A DNA stretch of 64,000 nucleotides from Candidatus Rokuibacteriota bacterium (GCA_016866775.1 VGLJ01000008.1:1-64000); one strand, 5' to 3'; shown: positions 24,582-32,514, counted from the stretch's first letter. Numbers and translations: made by a program. The notes: generated by a model not told the origin, from the sequence alone.

Positions 24582-27487
24582 ACGATCAGCTCGACCCCTA
24601 TCGGGCGAAGCGCGATCCGAAGCGCACGCCGGAGCCATTCGGCACTCGCGGAGGGCGCGGATTCATTCCGCGCCCGGAGCGTGGGGGGCTTGGGGGGCCG
24701 CCTCTGGCGGCCCCCCATCTCTTCGTCATCCAAAAGCATGCCGCCAGAAGGCTCCATTACGACGTCCGGCTCGAGATCGGCGGCACGCTGAAGAGCTGGG
24801 CGGTCCCGAAGGGGCCGTCGGTGCGCCACGGCGAGCGGCGTCTCGCCGTGCACGTCGAAGACCATCCCGTCGAGTACGCCGACTTCGAAGGCGTGATCCC
24901 GCGTGGCAACTACGGCGCGGGCGAGGTGATCGTCTGGGACCGCGGCTGGTATCGATCCGCGAAACCCGAGGCGCTCGAGACGCAGCTCGCGCGCGGACGG
25001 CTGGAGATCGAGCTCTACGGCGTGAAGCTGCGCGGCCGGTTCAGCCTCGTGCGAACCACGAAGGGCCGCGACTGGCTCATGCTGAAGAACGAGGACCCGT
25101 GGGCCGGGGGCAACGAGCCGACGGAGCGCTTTCCGGAATCCATTCTCTCCGGGCTCACGGTCGAAGAGCTGCGCGAGGGGCCGACGCGTGTCGCACGCCT
25201 GCGCGCGCGGCTCACGGCCGTCGGCGCGCCGGTCCGTCGGGTCGTCGCCGCGGAGCAGCCGGTCATGCTCGCGACCCTCGCGGCCGAGCCCTTCTCGCGC
25301 CCGGGCTGGCTGTTCGAGCTGAAGTACGACGGCGTGCGGGTGCTGGCCGAGCGCGACGGCGGCGCCGTCGAGCTCTACGGCCGCGCGGGCCAGCGGTTCA
25401 CGCCGCGCTATCCGGAAGTCGTCGCGGCGCTGCGCACGGTGCCGCTCGAGCGCTTCGTGCTCGACGGCGAAGTCGTCGCGCTGGACGAACGCGGGCGGCC
25501 GAGCTTCCAGCGCCTGCAGACGCGCATGCATCTCGCGCGCGGCCCGGACATCGAGGCCGTGCGCGGCGCGACGCCGGTCACCGCCGTGTTCTTCGACGCG
25601 CTCGCGCTCGACGGGCGCGATCTCCGCGGCCTGCCGCTCGAGACGCGGAAGGCCTGCCTCGCGCTCCTCCTGCCCGCGCGCGGCGTGGTGCACTACGGCG
25701 AGCACGTCGTCGAGCAGGGCGAAGCGTTCTATGACGCGTGCTCCGAGCAGCGCGTGGAAGGCATCGTCGCGAAGCGCGCGAACAGTCGCTACACCGGCGG
25801 GCGCTCGAACGACTGGATCAAGATCAAGTGCCACCTGCGCCAGGAGTTCGTCATCGGCGGGCTCACCGCGCCGCAGGGCACGCGCTCGCGGTTCGGCGCG
25901 CTCCACGTCGGTGTCTACGACGGCGACGCGCTGAGATACGTCGGCCGCGTCGGCACCGGGTTCGACGACGCGTCGCTCGACGCCATCTGGCGCCGCCTGC
26001 AGCCGCTTCGCCGCGCGACCTCACCGTTCACGCGCGGGACGCCGACCGGGCGCGGACACACGTGGGTCGAGCCGGCGCTGGTGTGCGAGGTGCGCTTCAC
26101 GGAGTGGACTCTCGACGGCGGCTTTCGTCACCCGACGTTCCTCGGGCTGCGCGATGACAAGCCGCCTCTCGAGTGTCGGCGCGAAGTCGTGGCGGAGGAG
26201 GAGGGGCGACGGGGACGCGGGGTGCCCCCGCCCTCCTCTGACCCCCGACCCGCCGACGCACGGTCTGACGGTCGTCATTTCCATCGCCGGGCGGCGGCCG
26301 CTTCTGGCCGAGGAAAGGGAACGGGTCACCCGGAGGGCGGGGGCACCCCGCGTCCCCGTCGCCCCTCCTCCTCCGCCGCGGCTTCAGACGACACGCGAGT
26401 TGGGACGTTCGATCGCGCAGGCCGAAGACGGCCGCGCGGCAGCAGAGACATTGGTGAGTCCACTCCCGACGAAGTCGGGCTCAGCAACGTCGTCAGGCTC
26501 AGCAACGTCGACAAAGTGTTTTGGCCGGACGAAAAGTTCACCAAAGGGGATGTGCTCGCCTACTACGACACCGTGACGCCGCTGCTGCTTCCCTACTTAC
26601 GGGATCGGCCGCTTGTTTTGACCAGGTATCCTGACGGGATTTCGGGGAAATCGTTCTATCAGAAGGATGCGCCGCATTTTGCGCCCCCTTGGATTCGGAC
26701 CGCGCGGATCGCCGCGCCCGACGCGGGACGCGAGATCGATTACCTCGTCGTCGACGATCGCCTGAGCCTGCGCTACGTGATCAACCTCGGCGTCATTCCG
26801 CTCCATCTGTGGGGATCGCGCGTGCCGTCGCTCGACACGCCGGACTGGCTCATCCTCGATCTCGATCCCAAAGGCGCGCCGTTCGGTCACGTCGTGCGCG
26901 TCGCGCGCGCGCTGCGGGAGATCCTCGACGACCTCGAGGTCCCCGCGTACGCGAAGACCTCCGGCGCGACGGGGTTGCACATCCTCGTTCCGCTGGGCGC
27001 GCGCTATTCATGGGAGGAGTGCCGGACGTTCGCGCGGCTGCTCGCGACGCTCGGCGTGGAGGCCGAGCCCGCGATCTCGACGATGACCCGCCAGATCCGC
27101 GAGCGCGAGGGAAAGGTCTACATCGACTGGCTGCAGAACGTCCGGGGTCAGACGATCGCGGCGCCGTTCTCGGTGCGGCCGCTGCCGGGCGCGCCGGTCT
27201 CGTGTCCGCTTCGATGGGACGAGGTGACGGCGCGGCTCGATCCGCGCGCGTTCACGATCGCGACGGTGCCGAAGCGCTTCGCGAAGCTGCGCGATCCGAT
27301 GGCGCCTGTGCTGCGAGACGGCGTGGACATCGCGGCGGTGCTCGGCCGCCTCGGGCGTCAGCGCGCGGCGACGGCCGGACGCGGCCCCGGCGGACGCGGC
27401 CCCGGCGCTAACCGGGGCTCGTCAGGTCAGCGCTCGCAGGGCGCGAACGCGGAGAGGCTCTTCGCGAAGCCGTACTCGCGGCTCTGA
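24578..27487 (+). CDS. ligD: Multifunctional LigD with two palindromic insertions
   Basis: DNA ligase D (969 aa) of non-homologous end joining, domain order phosphoesterase-ligase-polymerase. The phosphoesterase part (about 50-195) shows LHYDVRLEIGG and DHPVEYADFEGVIP; the ATP-dependent ligase (about 225-535) has the nucleotidyl lysine K249 in LKYDGVR; the primase-like polymerase (about 625-935) has the metal pair in ILDLDPKG (D761, D763) and SGATGLHILVPL. Residues about 22-47 are encoded by hairpin element E and about 538-600 by palindromic element B, both in frame and both in linkers, so all three active sites look intact. ATG 24578 overlaps the CPBP stop. Confidence 0.93.
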   Translation: MNDQLDPYRAKRDPKRTPEPFGTRGGRGFIPRPERGGLGGPPLAAPHLFVIQKHAARRLHYDVRLEIGGTLKSWAVPKGPSVRHGERRLAVHVEDHPVEYADFEGVIPRGNYGAGEVIVWDRGWYRSAKPEALETQLARGRLEIELYGVKLRGRFSLVRTTKGRDWLMLKNEDPWAGGNEPTERFPESILSGLTVEELREGPTRVARLRARLTAVGAPVRRVVAAEQPVMLATLAAEPFSRPGWLFELKYDGVRVLAERDGGAVELYGRAGQRFTPRYPEVVAALRTVPLERFVLDGEVVALDERGRPSFQRLQTRMHLARGPDIEAVRGATPVTAVFFDALALDGRDLRGLPLETRKACLALLLPARGVVHYGEHVVEQGEAFYDACSEQRVEGIVAKRANSRYTGGRSNDWIKIKCHLRQEFVIGGLTAPQGTRSRFGALHVGVYDGDALRYVGRVGTGFDDASLDAIWRRLQPLRRATSPFTRGTPTGRGHTWVEPALVCEVRFTEWTLDGGFRHPTFLGLRDDKPPLECRREVVAEEEGRRGRGVPPPSSDPRPADARSDGRHFHRRAAAASGRGKGTGHPEGGGTPRPRRPSSSAAASDDTRVGTFDRAGRRRPRGSRDIGESTPDEVGLSNVVRLSNVDKVFWPDEKFTKGDVLAYYDTVTPLLLPYLRDRPLVLTRYPDGISGKSFYQKDAPHFAPPWIRTARIAAPDAGREIDYLVVDDRLSLRYVINLGVIPLHLWGSRVPSLDTPDWLILDLDPKGAPFGHVVRVARALREILDDLEVPAYAKTSGATGLHILVPLGARYSWEECRTFARLLATLGVEAEPAISTMTRQIREREGKVYIDWLQNVRGQTIAAPFSVRPLPGAPVSCPLRWDEVTARLDPRAFTIATVPKRFAKLRDPMAPVLRDGVDIAAVLGRLGRQRAATAGRGPGGRGPGANRGSSGQRSQGANAERLFAKPYSRL
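24642..24719. repeat. Palindromic element E, in frame in ligD
   Basis: Second member of the short hairpin family: GCACTCGCGGAG, stem GGGCGCGGA-ttca-TTCCGCGCCC, then CGGAGCGTGGGGGGCTTGGGGGGC and a closing stem ending GCCCCCCAT. It adds about 26 residues (GTRGGRGFIPRPERGGLGG...) between the short N-terminal arm of LigD and FVIQKH, where the phosphoesterase fold begins. The fixed ends are shared with element D while both stems vary with base-pair compensation, which implies selection on or origin from a folded form. Confidence 0.8.
26191..26377. repeat. Palindromic element B (46-bp arms), in frame in ligD
   Basis: A perfect 46-bp inverted repeat, arms 26191-26236 and 26332-26377, with 95 bases between. 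The left arm is G-rich, the right C-rich. The whole 187 bases are read through in the ligD frame as a low-complexity Arg/Gly/Pro/Ser linker between ligase and polymerase domains. The inner part starts CTCTGACCCCCGACC, a 15-mer that recurs at 58360. A 15-base tandem duplication (GGCTCAGCAACGTCG at 26478 and 26496) lies just downstream at the start of the polymerase domain. Confidence 0.88.
27399..27418 (+). terminator. Hairpin near the 3' end of ligD
   Basis: GCCCCGG-cgctaa-CCGGGGC is a perfect 7-bp stem with a six-base loop inside the last codons of ligD, close to the overlapping end of the convergent acetyltransferase gene. There is no T-run, so it is at best a Rho-assisted or bidirectional pause site. 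Confidence 0.3.
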
Positions 27488-27918
27488 TCGAGGTCGTCGC
27501 AGTCGCGGATGCCCGCGCGCGCGAACCCGAGCCGCTCGTACATGACGTGGGACCGCGTGAACTTCACGTCCGACCACAGGCGGACACGGGTGTGTCCGTT
27601 GGCTGACGCCCAGGCGAGCGCGTGCTCGACCATCGCGCGCCCCCACCCCCGTCCGCGGAGGGACGAATCGAGGTAGACGCGCTTGATCTCGACCTCGGCG
27701 ACCCCGATGGGAACGATGGCGACGGTCCCGACGACCTGACCGTCGTCTTCGAGGACCCAAAACGCCCCACCGGCCAGGAAATAGCTTCCGGGTATCCGGG
27801 TCAGATCGGCGTCGTAGCCGCCGGGCTCGAAGGTGAGCCCGTACTCCCTGAAGACCCCGCCAATCAGCGCGAGGACGCCGGGCCCGTGGTGCTCTTCGAA
27901 GGGAACGATGTCCGGCAT
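27427..27918 (-). CDS. GNAT N-acetyltransferase
   Basis: A 163-aa GNAT-fold acetyltransferase. The acetyl-CoA binding loop is SLRGRGWGRAMVEHAL, and NGHTRVRLWSDVKFTRSHVMYERLGF covers motif B with the usual Tyr/Phe. Acceptor unknown. Its last 61 bases overlap the 3' end of ligD on the other strand, an unusually long convergent overlap that probably reflects extension of the ligD reading frame past its normal end. Confidence 0.85.
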   Translation of the reverse strand: MPDIVPFEEHHGPGVLALIGGVFREYGLTFEPGGYDADLTRIPGSYFLAGGAFWVLEDDGQVVGTVAIVPIGVAEVEIKRVYLDSSLRGRGWGRAMVEHALAWASANGHTRVRLWSDVKFTRSHVMYERLGFARAGIRDCDDLDQSREYGFAKSLSAFAPCER

Positions 27919-27988
27919 GTCATTCCTCGCCTACAACCCTCGTGCCACGTGGGCAGCCCCTGGCCGCCGCCCGCCTCCCGGGGGCTGT

Positions 27989-29134
27989 TCAGCGCAGAGG
28001 ACGGAAGAACTCTGCGATCTCAGCGGCGAGCGCTTCAGGCTCCTCCAGTGCGGCGAAGTGGCCACCGGACTTCATGACGCTCCACCGGCGGATGTCGTAG
28101 GCCCGCTCCGCCCACGCGCGCGGGAGGTGCAGGATCTCCTTCGGGAACGCGGCGTAACCCGTCGGCACGTCGATGCGCTGCCCGCGCTGGATCGGCCAGC
28201 GTTCGTGGCGGCGCCAGTAGTACGGCCAGAAGGACGAGTTGATCGCGCCGGTCACCCAGTAAATCGTCACGTTCGCCAGCAGCGTGTCGCGGCCGATGTG
28301 CGCGAGGACGTCGCCCCGGCAATCCGTCCACGCGCAGAACTTCTCGAGAATCCACCCGAGCAGGCCGACCGGCGAATCCGTCAGGCCGTACGCGAGCGTC
28401 TGCGGCTTCGTGCCCTGGATCCACTGGTAGCCGGTTTCCTCGCGCTCCCAGCGCGCGAGCTGGTCCAGATACGCGCGCTCCTCGTCCGACGGCGTCGCGC
28501 CCGGCGTCGTGTCGCGGCCGGCGGCGAGCAGCGTCACGTGAATGCCGGTCATGCGATCCGGATGAAACGCGCCCAGGCACGTCGTGACGAACGCGCCCCA
28601 GTCGCCGCCCTGCGCGCCGAACCGCCGATAGCCGAGCTCCGTCATCAGCGTCGCGAACATGTCGGCGACGACCTTGAGGTCGACGCGGCGCTGGTTCGGA
28701 CGAAACGAGAATCCGTACCCGGGAAGCGACGGCGCGACCACCGTGAACGCGTCGCGCGGGTCGCCGCCGAACTTCGCGGGATCGGTGAGCCGCGGGAGCA
28801 GCTTCTGGAACTCGACGATCGATCCCGGCCAGCCGTGCGTGATCAGGAGCGGCATCGGACTCGGCCCGACGCCGCGCGCGTGCACGAAGTGGACGTCGAT
28901 GCCGTCGATCGGCGTGACGAACTGGGGCCAGGCGTTGAGATCCGCCTCCTGCGCGCGCCAGTCGAAGCCGTCGCGCCAGTACGCGACGAGCTCGTTCATC
29001 GTCGCGAGGTCGGTGCCGTAGCTCCAGCCGCTGCCCGGCACTTCGTCGGGCCAGCGCACGCGCGCGAGCCGCTCGCGCAGGTCGGCGAGCACGGCGTCGG
29101 GGACCTGGATCCGGAAGGGGCGCGGCGCGGTCAT
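27989..29134 (-). CDS. Epoxide hydrolase (EHN family)
   Basis: Alpha/beta-hydrolase of 381 aa with the N-terminal EHN domain of microsomal-type epoxide hydrolases (FRIQVPDAVLADLRERLARVRWPDEVPGSGW). The nucleophile Asp is in GAQGGDWGAF, the oxyanion loop in LLITHGWPGSIVEF and the base His in KSGGHFAALEEPE. It would open epoxides to diols. ATG 29134 overlaps the stop of the enoyl-CoA hydratase gene (ATGA), so the two are co-expressed, as in a route for alkenes, terpenes or aromatic epoxides. Confidence 0.9.
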   Translation of the reverse strand: MTAPRPFRIQVPDAVLADLRERLARVRWPDEVPGSGWSYGTDLATMNELVAYWRDGFDWRAQEADLNAWPQFVTPIDGIDVHFVHARGVGPSPMPLLITHGWPGSIVEFQKLLPRLTDPAKFGGDPRDAFTVVAPSLPGYGFSFRPNQRRVDLKVVADMFATLMTELGYRRFGAQGGDWGAFVTTCLGAFHPDRMTGIHVTLLAAGRDTTPGATPSDEERAYLDQLARWEREETGYQWIQGTKPQTLAYGLTDSPVGLLGWILEKFCAWTDCRGDVLAHIGRDTLLANVTIYWVTGAINSSFWPYYWRRHERWPIQRGQRIDVPTGYAAFPKEILHLPRAWAERAYDIRRWSVMKSGGHFAALEEPEALAAEIAEFFRPLR

Positions 29135-29937
29135 GCGGTGGCCGGGGCAGAGGGGAACTTCGGCGGACGCTTCTCGCGGATCGCGCGCGCGCCCTCGCGC
29201 ACGTCGGGCTCCATGAACGTGAGGAGCTCGAGCGCCATCGAGTTGTCGAAGATGGGCCCGGCCTGGCGCAGCCAGTTGTTGAGGCTGCGCTTGGTGAGCC
29301 GGATCGCGTTCTGCGCGCCGAGCGCGAGCTTGTCCGCGACCTCGAACGCCTTCGGCATGAGCTGGTCGGCCGGCACGCACAGGCTCACGAGCCCGATCCG
29401 CTCCGCCTCCTTGCCGTCGATGAAGTCGCACGTCAGCAGGTAGTACTTCGCCTTCGCGAGGCTGGTGAGGAGCGGCCACAGGATCGCCGCGTGGTCCCCG
29501 GCCACGACGCCGAGGCGGGTGTGCCCGTCGGTGATGCGCGCCGACTCCGACATGATGCTGATGTCCGCGAGGAGCGCCACGACGAGCCCGGCGCCGACGG
29601 CCACGCCGTTGATCGCGGAGATGATCGGCTTGTCGCAGTTGATCATGTTGTAGACGATGTCGGAGGCTTCCTTCAGCGTGTTGAAGAGCCGCGCCGGGTC
29701 CGTCGCGTTCTTGTCCACCATGTCGAGATCGCCGCCGGCGGAGAACGCCCGGCCCTTGCCCGTGATCACGGCCACGCGCGTGTCGGGATCGTTGCCGATC
29801 GTGAGCCACACCTGCGTGAGCTCCCAGTGGAGCCGGTCGTTGGTCGCGTTGAGGACCTCGGGCCGGTTGAAGGTGATGAGCATCACGCCGTTCGGGCGAC
29901 GCTCGAACGTCAGATGCCGGTACGCGGAATAGTCCAT
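29131..29937 (-). CDS. Enoyl-CoA hydratase/isomerase family protein
   Basis: Crotonase-fold protein of 268 aa. The oxyanion-hole segments are recognisable as AFSAGGDLDMVD and INGVAVGAGLVVALLADISIMSE. The Glu pair of true hydratases is not obvious: the second loop has GVVAGDHAAILWP, so another crotonase activity (isomerase, decarboxylase, ring cleavage) is possible. ATG 29937 has GGGGAG upstream. First gene of a two-gene operon with the epoxide hydrolase; its start codon is a single base from that of the divergent EamA gene. Confidence 0.88.
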   Translation of the reverse strand: MDYSAYRHLTFERRPNGVMLITFNRPEVLNATNDRLHWELTQVWLTIGNDPDTRVAVITGKGRAFSAGGDLDMVDKNATDPARLFNTLKEASDIVYNMINCDKPIISAINGVAVGAGLVVALLADISIMSESARITDGHTRLGVVAGDHAAILWPLLTSLAKAKYYLLTCDFIDGKEAERIGLVSLCVPADQLMPKAFEVADKLALGAQNAIRLTKRSLNNWLRQAGPIFDNSMALELLTFMEPDVREGARAIREKRPPKFPSAPATA

Positions 29938-29938
29938 A

Positions 29939-30844
29939 ATGGGCTCCCCTTTGCCCCTGTATATCACCGAGCCCGCCTTCGGCGCCGCGTGCGCGCTCGC
30001 CTCCGCGTTCTTCTGGGCGCTGACGAGTCTGCTCGTGCGCCGTCTCGGCGCCGTCTGCAGCATGGTGACGATCAACGCCGTGCGCATCAGCGCGAGCGGG
30101 CTCCTGCTCCTCGCGGTCAGCCTGACGGGGCCGGTGCGCGCGGAGCTCGCCGCGATGTCGGCGCTGACGCTGCTCCTCGTCGCGTCCTCGACGATCCTCG
30201 CGGCCGGCATCGGCGACAGCGTCTTCTTCGAGTGCAGCCGCGTGCTGGGGCTCGGGCGCGCGATGACGCTCGCGATGACCTACCCGCTGATGGCGGCGGC
30301 GTTCGCCACGATCTTCCTCGGCGAGCCGATCACGCTGCGCACGACGGTCGGCGCCGTCACGACGCTCGTGGGCCTCGTCCTGATCGTCGTGAGCCGGCAC
30401 GACACCGGCGGCACGCTGCGCGGCCATCGTCTCGCGATCGCGGGGACCTTTTTCGTCGCGCTCACGTGGGCGGCGTCCGCGATCCTGATGAAGCCGCCGA
30501 TGCGCGAGCTCTCGCCGCTGACCGCGCAGGGCATCCGGCTGCCGATCGTGGCGGCCTTCCTCTGGCTCACGCCGTGGGCGCGCGCGGGGCTGCCGCTCCT
30601 CTACGAGGCGCGCCGCCGCGTCCTCGTCCCGATGATCGTGCTCAGCGTGCTGACCGCCGTGAGCTCGATGACGTGGATCGCCGGGCTCAAGTACTCGGAT
30701 GTCGTCGTCGCGACCGTGCTATCGTCCACCTCTCCGATGTTCGCTCTCGGGCTCGGGGCCATGTTTCTCGGCGAGCGTCTCACCGCCGGCGCTGTCCTCG
30801 GCGCACTCCTCACCGTGGCCGGCATCGTCGTGCTCGAGGTCTGA
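29939..30844 (+). CDS. EamA-family (DMT) transporter
   Basis: A 301-aa membrane protein with ten predicted helices in two EamA repeats (about 10-140 and 155-300); each repeat ends with the FLGEPITLRT / FLGERLTAGA element typical of the family. It probably exports a metabolite or amino acid. ATG 29939 is one base from the ATG of the divergent gene and has no ribosome site, so either it is leaderless or TTG 29951 is used. Followed two bases after the stop by a small membrane protein gene. Confidence 0.82.
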   Translation: MGSPLPLYITEPAFGAACALASAFFWALTSLLVRRLGAVCSMVTINAVRISASGLLLLAVSLTGPVRAELAAMSALTLLLVASSTILAAGIGDSVFFECSRVLGLGRAMTLAMTYPLMAAAFATIFLGEPITLRTTVGAVTTLVGLVLIVVSRHDTGGTLRGHRLAIAGTFFVALTWAASAILMKPPMRELSPLTAQGIRLPIVAAFLWLTPWARAGLPLLYEARRRVLVPMIVLSVLTAVSSMTWIAGLKYSDVVVATVLSSTSPMFALGLGAMFLGERLTAGAVLGALLTVAGIVVLEV

Positions 30845-30845
30845 C

Positions 30846-31031
30846 GTGGAAAACATCCTGCCGTGGGGCCGTCAACGCCGCCTGCTCGCGGGCCTCGCGG
30901 CGTCCGCGCTCGCCGTCGTGACCGCCGCCACCCTGATCCTCGCGGAGGCGGGCGCGTGGTGGTTCCTCATCGTGTTCGTGCTCACGTGGGTCGGCGCGCT
31001 CCTGCTGCTCGAGGCGCGCGACCGTACGTGA
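30846..31031 (+). CDS. Small two-helix membrane protein
   Basis: A 61-aa protein starting with GTG one base after the EamA stop. Two closely spaced hydrophobic helices (LLAGLAASALAVVTAATLILA and WWFLIVFVLTWVGALLLL) form a hairpin with charged ends. Not recognised; probably co-translated with the transporter. Confidence 0.6.
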   Translation: MENILPWGRQRRLLAGLAASALAVVTAATLILAEAGAWWFLIVFVLTWVGALLLLEARDRT

Positions 31032-31076
31032 GTACGGCTGGCCGCGCGCGGTGCGCGCGAGACGGCGGGCGGGGGG
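31032..31076. repeat. Remnant resembling an arm of element A
   Basis: GCGAGACGGCGGG (31057-31069) is identical to 6747-6759 in the left arm of element A and is followed by a similar G-run. The matching right arm is missing. The G-run now serves as ribosome site of the 44-aa ORF that starts at 31077. Confidence 0.4.
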
Positions 31077-31211
31077 ATGGCGCCGATCGAGGATCAGGAG
31101 GAGCTGCGCCAGGTCAAGCGCCAGGCGCTCCGCGTGTATCGCGAGTCGACGGCGATCGCGGTGCTCGTCACCGGCGTCGTCATGCTCGCGCGGGGCCTGA
31201 TGGGGACGTGA
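31077..31211 (+). CDS. 44-aa single-helix protein
   Basis: Too short for the ORF track. ATG after GGGGGG encodes MAPIEDQEELRQVKRQALRVY, a charged amphipathic start, then one membrane helix (AIAVLVTGVVMLARGLMG). The last bases TGA overlap the GTG start of the SET gene (GTGA), the same coupling seen through the rest of this operon, which supports it being real. Function unknown. Confidence 0.55.
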   Translation: MAPIEDQEELRQVKRQALRVYRESTAIAVLVTGVVMLARGLMGT

Positions 31212-31741
31212 GCGACCGCGCTCACCACGTGACCGCCCCGCTCACGTATCGCTCGCCGAAGACCGAGGTCAAGCCGAGCCCGATCCAGGGGCTCGGGCTC
31301 TTCGCGAAGGCCACGATCGCGCGCGGCGCGATCGTGGCGGTAAAGGGCGGCTACGTCCTGACGCGCGCGCAGTGGGCGACGCTCACGACGGAGCTCGGCC
31401 CCGCGGAGATCGAGATCGCCGGCGACCTCGTCATCGCCCCGGTGCGGCAGGAGGAGCGCGCGGGCGCGATGCTCTACACGAATCACTCGTGCGAGCCGAA
31501 CATCGCCATCCAGGGACAGATCGTGCTGGTGACGATGCGCGACGTCGCGGCGGGCGAGGAGCTGACGCACGACTGGGCGACGACCGATGACGGCGACTAC
31601 ACGATGACGTGCCGGTGCGGCAGCGCGCGCTGCCGCGGCACGATCACCGGCAAGGACTGGCAGCGCGCGGACCTCCAGAAGAAGGACCGCGGCTGGTTCC
31701 GCTGGTTCCTGCAGCGTAAGATCGACGCGGCTCAACGATGA
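31208..31741 (+). CDS. SET-domain protein
   Basis: A 177-aa protein with a bacterial SET domain (about residues 14-130), a S-adenosylmethionine-dependent lysine methyltransferase fold. Landmarks: GLGLFAKATIARG at the start, the cofactor/substrate knot TNHSCEPN, GEELTHDWA, and a post-SET zinc cluster CRCGSARCRG (three Cys of the usual Cys set). Substrate unknown; bacterial members may methylate ribosomal or chromatin-like proteins. GTG 31208 overlaps the small ORF before it, and its stop overlaps the AraC start, so it sits in an EamA-SET-AraC operon. Confidence 0.85.
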   Translation: MSDRAHHVTAPLTYRSPKTEVKPSPIQGLGLFAKATIARGAIVAVKGGYVLTRAQWATLTTELGPAEIEIAGDLVIAPVRQEERAGAMLYTNHSCEPNIAIQGQIVLVTMRDVAAGEELTHDWATTDDGDYTMTCRCGSARCRGTITGKDWQRADLQKKDRGWFRWFLQRKIDAAQR

Positions 31742-32514
31742 ACGGGCTCCGCCACGTGCCGCGCGCGCCGCTGTCGGACCACGTCGAGTGTTTGTGGGCC
31801 TACGAGGCGTACGGGCGTGGCCACGCCCGCGAGCGCGTCCTGCCGAACGGGGGCAGCGAGATCGTCTTCGTGCTGGATGACGCCCGCGCCCGGCCGGTGG
31901 TCTGCGGCGCCTATTCCGAGTCGTTCGTCATCGAGATCGCCCGCCGTCCGACGCTGCTCGGCGTGCACTTCAAACCCGGCGGTGCGCTGCCGTTCCACAA
32001 GGTGCCGGCGGACGAGCTGCTCAACAAGCACGTGGCGCTCGATGCGCTGTGGGGTGGGCTGGCGTCGGAGATCGCGGAGCGCCTGCACGACGCGAAGACG
32101 TGGCCGGCCCGGTTCCGCATCGTCGAGACCGCGCTGCTCGCCCGGCTCACGAAACCGCCGACGCCTCATCCCGCTGTCGTCTTCGCCGTCAACGCGATCC
32201 AGTCCGCGCCGCACACGCAGACGATCGGCCGGCTGACCGAGCGCATCGGGCTCAGTCCGCGGCGGTTCATCGAGGTCTTCACCGGCACGGTCGGGCTGAC
32301 GCCAAAGGTGTTCGCCCGCGTCCGCCGGTTCCAGCGCGTGCTCACGCTCATCGACCGCAACGAGGACATCGACTGGGCGGACGTCGCGGTGGCCGGCGGC
32401 TACTACGATCAGGCGCATTTCATCCACGACTTCCGCGCGTTCTCGGGCATCAACCCCACCGCGTACGTCCGCGCCGACGTCCGCGAGCGGAATCATGTTC
32501 CTTTGAGGGACTGA
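31738..32514 (+). CDS. AraC-family regulator (DUF6597 type)
   Basis: A 258-aa transcription regulator. The N-terminal half (about 1-140) is the sensor domain found with this AraC subgroup (LSDHVECLWAYE... RVLPNGGSEIVF), and the C-terminal half (about 155-250) has two helix-turn-helix motifs, IGRLTERIGLSPRRFIEVF and DWADVAVAGGYYDQAHFIHDFR, with the family signature ending FSGINPTAY. The start overlaps the SET stop (ATGA). It may regulate its own operon or the VOC operon beginning 78 bases on. Confidence 0.9.
   Translation: MNGLRHVPRAPLSDHVECLWAYEAYGRGHARERVLPNGGSEIVFVLDDARARPVVCGAYSESFVIEIARRPTLLGVHFKPGGALPFHKVPADELLNKHVALDALWGGLASEIAERLHDAKTWPARFRIVETALLARLTKPPTPHPAVVFAVNAIQSAPHTQTIGRLTERIGLSPRRFIEVFTGTVGLTPKVFARVRRFQRVLTLIDRNEDIDWADVAVAGGYYDQAHFIHDFRAFSGINPTAYVRADVRERNHVPLRD

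Noticed and set aside
26191-26377. Palindromic elements B and C considered as transcription terminators
   Set aside because: They lie in the middle of intact coding sequences, have no T-run, and reading frames continue through them.
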